Source: Candidatus Geothermarchaeota archaeon (GTDB taxonomy: Archaea > Thermoproteota > Nitrososphaeria > Geothermarchaeales > JDFR-13). From it: a stretch of 34,266 bases of DNA. A program made the translations under genes and the position numbers. This document shows positions 18,065 to 23,967 of this stretch, piece after piece; positions within the stretch are counted from its first letter, which is position 1; every line of letters begins with the position of its first letter. The stretch lies in assembly GCA_015522055.1 (NCBI GenBank), contig WAMZ01000157.1:1-34266 (forward strand). Direction: 5' to 3'. The notes beneath the pieces are model-generated. The model ran no database searches. It worked only from the letters and a program-made list of their open reading frames with translations, and was not told the origin of the DNA.

Positions 18065-18574
18065 ATGGTGAAGAGTAGGTATTGCTTTAGGCCGATTGGT
18101 TATGTGGTCGATGGGCTCCCAGTTGACAAGTCATCGGGTATCATAAGTCGTTTCCAAGTTATTTCCACCATACATATATTCGATGAATATGTCGAGGGGC
18201 TGAGGGGGCTTGAGGAGTTCTCACATATAATCGTCTTATGGGTCATTGATAGGAGGAGGAAGGTTACATTACAAGGACATCCACATGGAGATCCCGAGGG
18301 CCCTCTAGTGGGTGTATTTGCTACAAGGTCGCCCAATCGGCCTGCCCCCATTGGGTTTACCGTAGTCGAGCTGGTGGGTGTAGAAGGTAATATTGTTAAG
18401 GTGAGGGGACTCGATGCCTGGCCTGGGACCCCGGTTATAGATATAAAGCCATATGATTACTATGACCATGTAAATACGATGAGGGTCCCGGAATGGTTCC
18501 TCAAGTATTGGAATAGGAAGAAGGTGGAATTGGATTATCCCCGGCTTGTACCATGGCTGGGGCCGAAGCCCTAG
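18065..18574 (+). CDS. trmO: tRNA (N6-threonylcarbamoyladenosine-37) methyltransferase TrmO
   Basis: SAM-dependent N6-methylation of t6A at position 37 of tRNA(Thr)-type substrates, by the beta-barrel TsaA/YaeB/UPF0066 fold. Signature blocks are FRPIGYV at the start, GVFATRSPNRPAPIGFTVVE in the centre and LDAWPGTPVIDIKPYD near the end, all highly characteristic. The frame stays open upstream to 17876, but that part is opposite the divergent gene and gives a hydrophobic shadow sequence. The ATG at 18065, with GGTG just upstream and an AT-rich promoter-like stretch before that, gives 169 residues, normal for archaeal TrmO. Confidence 0.92.
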   Translation: MVKSRYCFRPIGYVVDGLPVDKSSGIISRFQVISTIHIFDEYVEGLRGLEEFSHIIVLWVIDRRRKVTLQGHPHGDPEGPLVGVFATRSPNRPAPIGFTVVELVGVEGNIVKVRGLDAWPGTPVIDIKPYDYYDHVNTMRVPEWFLKYWNRKKVELDYPRLVPWLGPKP

Positions 18575-18622
18575 ATAAGCAAATAATTATTAGTGACCTC
18601 ATCATCAATAATAAATTTTTAA

Positions 18623-18628
18623 GAGGTG
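18623..18628 (+). promoter_or_regulatory. Shine-Dalgarno site deciding the start of the winged-helix gene
   Basis: GAGGTG is complementary to the archaeal 16S rRNA 3' end and lies six bases before a TTG at 18635. The GTG within it (18626) is an apparent earlier start but is better explained as part of the ribosome binding site. Confidence 0.55.
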
Positions 18629-18634
18629 TTTGGC

Positions 18635-18814
18635 TTGAGCTCTGTGGAGGAGAAGGTCTTGGAGGCTTTCAAGAATGCCGGGAAACCATTGAGGCCGGGA
18701 GACGTCGTAAAGATGACTGGTCTCGATAAGAAGGCTGTTCAGCAGGCGATCAGTAAACTGAAGAAGGAGGGTAAGCTTATATCTCCAAAGCGGTGCTACT
18801 ATTCACTCCCATAA
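18635..18814 (+). CDS. Small winged-helix DNA-binding protein
   Basis: A 59-residue protein that is essentially one winged helix-turn-helix. SVEEKVLEAFKNAGKPLRPG is helix 1 and turn, DVVKMTGLDKKAVQQAISKL covers helices 2 and 3, and GKLISPKRCYYSL is the wing. Such minimal MarR/ArsR-like domains in Thermoproteota are usually chromosomal DNA-binding proteins or small regulators. The TTG start at 18635 is chosen for the GAGGTG site; a GTG at 18626 would add three residues. Nothing in the context identifies a target. The next gene is convergent, with a 73-base gap. Confidence 0.75.
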   Translation: MSSVEEKVLEAFKNAGKPLRPGDVVKMTGLDKKAVQQAISKLKKEGKLISPKRCYYSLP

Positions 18815-18887
18815 CCATCGCTCCTCTACCCCTTTTTATCTGAATATATAAATGGTGATAGTTGGGTATAGTAGGGCGCCTCATAAG

Positions 18888-19763
18888 CTAGTTCTTCTCC
18901 ATCCACTTCCCATATAATACGTAGGATATTATCGATATTGCCATCCATGAAGTTATGTCGGTTATCCCCTCGATATATAGATCTCTTATGGTGGTCAGCC
19001 TTGTCAACCCCCAATATGCATTTACAGCGCCGTGGATACCGGAGGGCACTAGGATGTTGCGACTCATCCAGTAGCTATATGCTAATAACGCCCCAATGAA
19101 TATCGTGAATATAGGGTATATACCGATTTTAAATATGGTTATATGTGGTGGGTCTCCAAATATATCGATTTCCCCATACCCGAGTAGGAGCATGGCTGGG
19201 TAGTGCCAGAATCCCCAGATTAATCCTGTAAGTAATATTGATAATCCCTTTCCATACCTAGTTTTGAGCTTTTCTAGTAAAAATGCTCTCCAGCCCATCT
19301 CTTCCCCATAGGCATATAATGCGTTGATGGTTATGCTGGCTGTGTATCCATTCACGATTAGAAGGAGTAGTTTGATGTGTTGTGGAAGCTCACCTAATGG
19401 CTCTGGGAGTTCGATATTGGCCAGACCGGCTCCTGTTAAACCTCTGTAGACTACAAAGTAGATCCCAACTGTGAGTAGAACTATAGAGGGTGTCAATATA
19501 TAGAAAAATAATCCCCTCAAGTCTATCCTTAGGTTGCTTCTAATCCATTTCATAATGTCATATCCATACATCTTCATTACTAGTATACTGGCTGCCAAGG
19601 GGGTATACATGCGTAGTAATCCCCATGTTGGGACAAATATCAATATGTCTCCATCTGGGCTGGTGGAGAATCCAAATCCCATGATATAATAAAATATATC
19701 TATGATAGCTGCTAATCCATATGAAATTATTATAAAAAGTATTAACTGGTTTGGTGTCTTCAT
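18888..19763 (-). CDS. CPBP family intramembrane metalloprotease (CAAX/Abi type)
   Basis: A polytopic membrane protein with about eight hydrophobic segments and all three CPBP motifs. In 291-residue numbering these are EE-x3-R (Glu154-Glu155, Arg159 in EEMGWRAFLLEK), the FWHYPAML block (His187) and the HGAVNAYW block (His244). Members cleave within membranes or act in CAAX processing, protein maturation or immunity; the substrate here is unknown. The ATG at 19763 overlaps the crotonase stop as ATGA and has GGAGGGGGAG directly upstream. An ATG at 19775 (four residues more) is less likely. It is the last gene of the minus-strand operon with the transferase-fold pair. Confidence 0.85.
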   Translation of the reverse strand: MKTPNQLILFIIISYGLAAIIDIFYYIMGFGFSTSPDGDILIFVPTWGLLRMYTPLAASILVMKMYGYDIMKWIRSNLRIDLRGLFFYILTPSIVLLTVGIYFVVYRGLTGAGLANIELPEPLGELPQHIKLLLLIVNGYTASITINALYAYGEEMGWRAFLLEKLKTRYGKGLSILLTGLIWGFWHYPAMLLLGYGEIDIFGDPPHITIFKIGIYPIFTIFIGALLAYSYWMSRNILVPSGIHGAVNAYWGLTRLTTIRDLYIEGITDITSWMAISIISYVLYGKWMEKN

Positions 19764-20545
19764 CTCCCCCTCCATTGAGGCCTCCTCTTCTCTAGGAATG
19801 CCTTGATCCCTTCTTTAGTATCCTCAGTCTCAAATATATATTTGAATAGCTCCGCCTCGATCCGGAGGCCGGTGGATAATGGTGTTTCTAATGCATAGTT
19901 GATCGCCTCCTTTGCTATAGCTATGTGTATGGGGCTTTTTGAGACTATCTTTTCTATTATTCTCTCCACTTCCTCCTCTAGTTGGTCGTCGGGAACGACT
20001 TTATTGACGAGACCTAGCTTCTCAAGTTCATGGGGTGATACGAAGCTCCCCGTATATATTAGTTCCCGAGCTTTCTTATCACCTATTAATCTGGGTAGGT
20101 TCTGGGTTCCTCCTCCCCCTGGTATCAAGCCTACCCTGAGCTCGGGCTGTCCAAACTTGGCTGTCTCCGATGCGATAACTATGTCACAGAACTGGATGAG
20201 CTCGAATCCACCGCCTATGCAGTAGCCCCTTACCGCCGCTATGACAGGTTTGGGAATTTCCCTTATTCTCCTTCCTATGGCGTGGGCTGTTCCATATTCC
20301 CTAAGGAACTTGTCGAGTTCTTCGCGGGTAATGTCCTTGAAATAGTTTAGGTCGGCTCCTGCTGAGAAATGCTCCCCATCCCCCTTTATTACCACTACCC
20401 TTATCTCTGGGTCCTTGGCCGCTTTTTCAAGGCCCTCGATCAAATCCTTCCTAATATTTATGTCTAATGCATTGTATTTTCCCGGGTTACTTATGGTTAT
20501 ATAGGCTGTATGCCCCCTCTTTTCATAGGTAGCCTTACCAGGCAT
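19760..20545 (-). CDS. Enoyl-CoA hydratase/isomerase (crotonase) family protein
   Basis: A 261-residue single-domain crotonase acting on a CoA thioester. The oxyanion-hole blocks are HFSAGADL (61-66) and YCIGGGFEL. The two catalytic glutamates, Glu115 (in GGGFEL) and Glu135 (in GQPELRVGL), have the 20-residue spacing of classical 2-enoyl-CoA hydratase. It ends FLEKRRPQWRGR, typical of the family. It is about 100 residues shorter than the BamA/Oah ring hydrolases, so it is not one of those. A simple hydratase acting on a cyclic dienoyl-CoA or an open-chain enoyl-CoA would both fit. It follows the two CoA-transferase-fold genes by 11 bases and overlaps the CPBP gene. Confidence 0.9.
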   Translation of the reverse strand: MPGKATYEKRGHTAYITISNPGKYNALDINIRKDLIEGLEKAAKDPEIRVVVIKGDGEHFSAGADLNYFKDITREELDKFLREYGTAHAIGRRIREIPKPVIAAVRGYCIGGGFELIQFCDIVIASETAKFGQPELRVGLIPGGGGTQNLPRLIGDKKARELIYTGSFVSPHELEKLGLVNKVVPDDQLEEEVERIIEKIVSKSPIHIAIAKEAINYALETPLSTGLRIEAELFKYIFETEDTKEGIKAFLEKRRPQWRGR

Positions 20546-20556
20546 ATCACATCAAC

Positions 20557-21306
20557 CTAGCCAAGCTTCTTCAGGATTTCTAATTTATCGTTTCTCCTTA
20601 GTATCTCCAGCTCCTCCTTTGTCGGTGGTTCAGTCTGTGGCACTTCATCGGGTATATCGAGCTTGAAGCCGGTATTCTCTATTACCTGTTCAACCGTAAC
20701 TCCTGGATGTATACTTCTAAGCCTCATCCATCCCTCTTCGTTGAAGTCCATTACGCATAAATTTGTGACCACTAGTCTAGGGCCATTGAATGGCTTCAGC
20801 CCCCTATGCCCCTTGTATGAGTGGAAGTCGAGTCTCTCGACGAATACACGCTTATTATGGCTATGCGTCCATATATAGATATTCTTGGCTCTAGGTAGGT
20901 ATCCGAGGCCTATGGTGCCGGGTCCTCTTACCTTTGGTTTTTGCCAGTCCCCTATACATACCAGGTTTAGGCCTCCATATGGGTCTATCTGCATCCCCCC
21001 GGCGAAGAAGAGGTCTATATCTCCACTCTCCTCTAGGTCGAAGACATCCTCGAAGGTTATGAATGCATCACATATGTCTTTATATACCATGTAGTCACCC
21101 ATGTCCCATGGTATATTTCCAACTGGATTGACTGCGTATCCAAGGCTTAATATCGTTATATTAGGTGCATATAGCTCCTTTGCAAGTATTAGGGAGGCTA
21201 GGGGCACCCATGATGCGTTTCCAACTATAGTAAGCCATCCATCCTCTATCTCCCTACTAAATACACATGCCATCAATTCGGATGTAGAATACTCCATGAT
21301 CCTCAC
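20557..21306 (-). CDS. Class I CoA-transferase-fold beta subunit, IpdB-like (probable CoA-ester hydrolase rather than transferase)
   Basis: Beta subunit of a heteromeric class I CoA-transferase-fold enzyme (249 residues, GctB/IpdB group). FFAGGMQIDPYGGLN and the NTGF-type C-terminal block place it in this group. In glutaconate CoA-transferase GctB the catalytic Glu54 follows APDCHIIV. Here the aligned stretch APNITILSLG has Leu55 or Ser54, so the glutamate that forms the enzyme-CoA intermediate is missing. KRVFVE and SIHPGVT agree with my memory of mycobacterial IpdB, a steroid ring-opening hydrolase subunit. The start GTG overlaps the alpha-subunit stop (GTGA); an ATG at 21297 behind GGTGAGG is the alternative. 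Hydrolase function is an inference. Confidence 0.75.
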   Translation of the reverse strand: MRIMEYSTSELMACVFSREIEDGWLTIVGNASWVPLASLILAKELYAPNITILSLGYAVNPVGNIPWDMGDYMVYKDICDAFITFEDVFDLEESGDIDLFFAGGMQIDPYGGLNLVCIGDWQKPKVRGPGTIGLGYLPRAKNIYIWTHSHNKRVFVERLDFHSYKGHRGLKPFNGPRLVVTNLCVMDFNEEGWMRLRSIHPGVTVEQVIENTGFKLDIPDEVPQTEPPTKEELEILRRNDKLEILKKLG

Positions 21307-22172
21307 CCTACTCTAAGGCTGTTAAGCTTATCCCAACCAATTACCTCGAGGTAATCCATATGGCTCTTCCCAGATACATATTTATCGATATATTCTCTGA
21401 AGCCATCCTCGGTCCTCGCCATCTTCACATACATCCTTAGATGCTCCTCATCCCTTCTATGTATCAAGTCGCTGCCAAGTGGGTGGCATGCAAACTGGAT
21501 GTTGACGACGGCGTCTACTAGGAATCCAGGTATAGTTACATCTCTATTCCTCCTCCTGATCTCTGTATGATCTACCAGCTTATCGCATGTCAGCACCACC
21601 TTCCTCGAGGCCTTGGCAAGCATCTTATCTGTGGCTATATTCCCTAGGTGGATGCCGTTTCCATATCTATCGGCTAGCTGTACATGTATGAATGCCACGG
21701 ATGGTCTTATGGGTGGCACCGTGACGTATCTCCTGCCATCATAGGGGCTGACCACCTCTTTATATAGGGGATTTACCTTGGGTAGGTCATTGTCATATCC
21801 GTAGGCTAGTGGTATGAAGGGTAGATTGGCGGCACCAGCCTTGAGACCAAAGCCCCAGAAAACCTCATCTATCTCTATGACCTTAAGCCTACCGCCCTCG
21901 ACCATCCTCCTAAATGATGGTGCTAGCCCCATCTCGGCAAAAGTCACGAATGGTGCCATTATCCTATCCACTTTGCCAGCTCCGATAAGTATGTCTACTG
22001 GGTATGTCCCCATGAATGAATATAGAGTTAGGCCCCCGAGATCCATATTTATGATCTCCCTAGCCACTGCAGAGGGTGTGTTGTAGGTTAATGAGCCGCC
22101 CAATGCGAGGTCGATGCCGTCCTCAACGAATTTCTCGACAGCCTCTTCTAAGGACATTGTCTTATCCTTCAT
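21303..22172 (-). CDS. Class I CoA-transferase-fold alpha subunit, IpdA-like
   Basis: Alpha subunit partner of the preceding entry (289 residues). Family blocks are LALGGSLTYNTPSAVAREI, GLTLYSFMGTYPVDILIGAG, VIEIDEVFWGFGLKAGAANL and ADRYGNGIHLG. The EIDE...GL-x-A block matches the E-x-DE...GLQAA region I recall in IpdA, whose glutamate near position 105 is catalytic; here that is Glu103. The C-terminal YVSGKSHMDYLE is also IpdA-like. Together with the beta subunit and the crotonase the set repeats the content of the mycobacterial echA20-ipdA-ipdB cluster. GctA-like glutaconate or acyl CoA-transfer remains possible. ATG at 22172 follows a GGTGG site; first gene of the operon. Confidence 0.78.
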   Translation of the reverse strand: MKDKTMSLEEAVEKFVEDGIDLALGGSLTYNTPSAVAREIINMDLGGLTLYSFMGTYPVDILIGAGKVDRIMAPFVTFAEMGLAPSFRRMVEGGRLKVIEIDEVFWGFGLKAGAANLPFIPLAYGYDNDLPKVNPLYKEVVSPYDGRRYVTVPPIRPSVAFIHVQLADRYGNGIHLGNIATDKMLAKASRKVVLTCDKLVDHTEIRRRNRDVTIPGFLVDAVVNIQFACHPLGSDLIHRRDEEHLRMYVKMARTEDGFREYIDKYVSGKSHMDYLEVIGWDKLNSLRVG

Positions 22173-22181
22173 GGAACCACC
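22166..22181 (-). promoter_or_regulatory. Translation-initiation region shared with the aryl-CoA ligase gene
   Basis: GGTGGTTCCATGAAGG, containing the ribosome binding site and ATG of the IpdA-like gene. The identical 16 bases surround the start of the PaaK-type ligase at 28160-28175. Confidence 0.45.
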
Positions 22182-22333
22182 ATATAATAATGGTTATTTG
22201 GTATTGGGCTAGAAAAATGAGTAGGCTAGTAATTATATTGATTGCTTACAATTTATATATCTTTAATCCAATCTATATAAATTGGGGGGCGTCTGTGGAG
22301 AGGAGGGAAGGGGTTTCAGGTGGCTGGAGACGT

Positions 22334-22510
22334 ATGTTTATAGTGTCTCCCGAGCGTATAGAGGAGGTTAGGGAGCTCTACGAGTCGCTTGGTTTTGAGG
22401 TTAGGATGGAGAAGCCTGATCCCAGTGAATTTAAGGAAGAGTGTTCTTCATGCGCTGTAAAAATATGTAGTGAGTGTTTCGTTGTCTATGTGAGGAAGCC
22501 GGGGGATTGA
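22334..22510 (+). CDS. Small four-cysteine protein upstream of a MoaD/ThiS-like gene
   Basis: A 58-residue protein I do not recognise. It has an N-terminal strand-helix-strand (MFIVSPERIEEVRELYESLG, then FEVRM), followed by two CxxC pairs, Cys37/Cys40 and Cys45/Cys48 (C-SS-C-AVKI-C-SE-C), and a final strand FVVYVRK. This is compatible with a zinc ribbon or an Fe-S site. ATG 22334 is used here, with GGTGG about ten bases upstream. A GTG at 22295 in the same frame (13 more residues) sits closer to TATA-like boxes at 22251-22260 and 22273-22281 and is a serious alternative. The next gene starts one base after this stop, so the pair is surely co-translated. Confidence 0.6.
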   Translation: MFIVSPERIEEVRELYESLGFEVRMEKPDPSEFKEECSSCAVKICSECFVVYVRKPGD

Positions 22511-22511
22511 G

Positions 22512-22778
22512 TTGGCAAATATTAAAGTGTCTGTTAAGGCTTTTCCTGTATTCAAGGATTTCGTTGATGTCAGTCTTGAGGAGGGCTCTACATTATCAGA
22601 TCTCGTTGATTATATGTCGAGGATGTATGATGAGTTTAGGGAGAATTACTTAGATGATAATGGATCCTTAGATGTGGATGTAGTAGTCATGGTTAATAAT
22701 AAGCCTGTGAGGGACATGAGTCTAGTTTTGTCCGATGGTGATAAGGTTTATTTTATTCCCCCAGTGGCCGGTGGATAA
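22512..22778 (+). CDS. MoaD/ThiS-like ubiquitin-fold sulfur carrier
   Basis: An 88-residue beta-grasp protein ending in Val-Ala-Gly-Gly. The C-terminal Gly-Gly is the feature that is adenylated and thiocarboxylated in MoaD, ThiS and archaeal SAMPs. The family pattern is clear: IKVSVKAFPVFKDFVDVSL, then a GSTLSDLVDYM helix, VVVMVNNKPV, and LSDGDKVYFIPPVAGG. MoaD gives sulfur to molybdopterin (or tungstopterin) synthesis; related proteins serve in tRNA thiolation or protein tagging. No MoaE or E1-like gene is next to it. The start is TTG at 22512, and a GGGGG run before the preceding stop could act as ribosome binding site. It pairs with the four-cysteine protein. Confidence 0.85.
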   Translation: MANIKVSVKAFPVFKDFVDVSLEEGSTLSDLVDYMSRMYDEFRENYLDDNGSLDVDVVVMVNNKPVRDMSLVLSDGDKVYFIPPVAGG

Positions 22779-22794
22779 TAGGCTTATCGATGAG

Positions 22795-23826
22795 TTATTC
22801 GATGAATAGGATTCTGTTTGCGGCTGCATCTGCTATAGCGACACTGAATCCAGCTATTCTACGTATCTCCCTACCTATCATCATTATCCTATGAGCCTTA
22901 TCCACATCTGTCACGGTCTTAATAACCAATCTATCGAGTTCATCTTCTAGGGACCTTATCTCAGGCATTATGGTCGTTACTTTGAATACCCTCTCCAAAT
23001 CCTTGTTTATGAAGGAGTGGACTGCTAGATTCTGCATCTCAATAGATTTCTCTGAGGCATCGCTGATCAATTCCTTTATCCTATCACTTAGGTCGTGGTC
23101 CTTTAGGGATAGGTAGTGCCTTGATATGTATATGCTATGATAGACTATCCTGTTTAAGTCCCTGGATGCTAAGACATATGACAGTAGTTCTCTCGTGGTC
23201 TTTATGCCTTTCTCCTCGGCTATCGCTGGATTGATGCTGCAGAGTGTAATGTTCCTTATCAATTTCCTATATATCCTTAGCATCTCACTCTCCCTATTTA
23301 CAACGTCTCTGGCTAGGCTGGTATCGTTATTCATTATAGACTCTATTGACTCTCTATGGGCCGTCACGGCTAGATCGTGGAGCTGCATCATCATCTCATC
23401 CAGGGTCTCTGGATATACATTGGAGGGGATCTGGTATACAAGATACTCAGAGTCGTCTCTCACGATCTCACTCCCCGGCATATCGAGCCGCATATCTCTC
23501 ATGAGCTGTTTAGCCTTGTAGTCTACACTTTCGCCGAGTTTTATAGCCACCCTATTGACTCCCTGCATATAGTATGTCAGTATCATGTATCTAAGTAGCT
23601 TTATATCCTTTACCTCCTCGAAGTTCAGCTCTACCCTCCTCTCCTGCTCTATACTCTCAAGCGGATAAATTCTCAGTGAGTATCCGTCTTCATTTAGGAG
23701 GAGCTTCGAACCCTTTTCTAAACCGTGTTTCTCCACCCACCACTTGGGTATAGTCAGTATATAACTACCTTTCTTTATAGACTGAAGGTTTCTGATTCCG
23801 GGTTTCTCAGGAATTATCCGCCCCAT
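22795..23826 (-). CDS. AbrB/SpoVT-type DNA-binding domain fused to PhoU domain
   Basis: A regulator-like protein. The N-terminal ~50 residues (RNLQSIKKGSYILTIPKWWV, EKGSKLLLNEDGYSLRIYP) form the swapped-hairpin AbrB/SpoVT DNA-binding domain. Residues ~140-343 form the all-helical PhoU domain, with two repeats of the ESIESIMNNDTSLARDVVNR and EMQNLAVHSFINKDLERVFK kind, which bind metal clusters in known PhoU structures. The frame is open to an ATG at 23886, but the ATG at 23826 is preferred because a TATATAAA-type box (23859-23866, minus strand) would start transcription near 23836. No pst phosphate-transport genes are in view. It is divergent from the reductase operon, so it may regulate those genes; that is only an inference. 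Confidence 0.82.
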   Translation of the reverse strand: MGRIIPEKPGIRNLQSIKKGSYILTIPKWWVEKHGLEKGSKLLLNEDGYSLRIYPLESIEQERRVELNFEEVKDIKLLRYMILTYYMQGVNRVAIKLGESVDYKAKQLMRDMRLDMPGSEIVRDDSEYLVYQIPSNVYPETLDEMMMQLHDLAVTAHRESIESIMNNDTSLARDVVNRESEMLRIYRKLIRNITLCSINPAIAEEKGIKTTRELLSYVLASRDLNRIVYHSIYISRHYLSLKDHDLSDRIKELISDASEKSIEMQNLAVHSFINKDLERVFKVTTIMPEIRSLEDELDRLVIKTVTDVDKAHRIMMIGREIRRIAGFSVAIADAAANRILFIE

Positions 23827-23858
23827 TCCATATAAATTATTCCCGAGTATCATTAATA

Positions 23859-23866
23859 TATATAAA
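23859..23866 (-). promoter_or_regulatory. TATA box of the AbrB-PhoU gene
   Basis: On the minus strand TTTATATA lies about 36 bases before the ATG at 23826, giving a leader of about ten bases. This position is the main reason for rejecting the earlier ATG at 23886. Confidence 0.45.
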
Positions 23867-23915
23867 ATATTATTACATGCTTCCATATTCTATGACATTG
23901 ATTGTAATTATATAT

Positions 23916-23934
23916 TTAACCTAAAATTTATATA
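23916..23934 (+). promoter_or_regulatory. BRE and TATA box of the reductase-like operon
   Basis: TTAACCTAAAATT runs into TTTATATA (23927-23934). The box is centred about 37 bases before the ATG at 23968, so transcription should start near 23957. The leader would then be about ten bases and would include the GGTGG ribosome binding site at 23959-23963. The 13-base upstream element also precedes the uridine phosphorylase-like gene. Confidence 0.5.
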
Positions 23935-23967
23935 GATAGCACATAAATTATATTAATTGGTGGTCCG

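Noticed and set aside
18598..18628. Possible hairpin (ACCTC with GAGGT) masking the ribosome binding site of the winged-helix gene
   Set aside because: Only five base pairs with a loop of about 20 bases, too weak to matter at high temperature.
20557..22172. Plain glutaconate CoA-transferase (GctAB)
   Set aside because: The catalytic glutamate of GctB is not present at the aligned position and several blocks resemble IpdAB more; kept only as an alternative.
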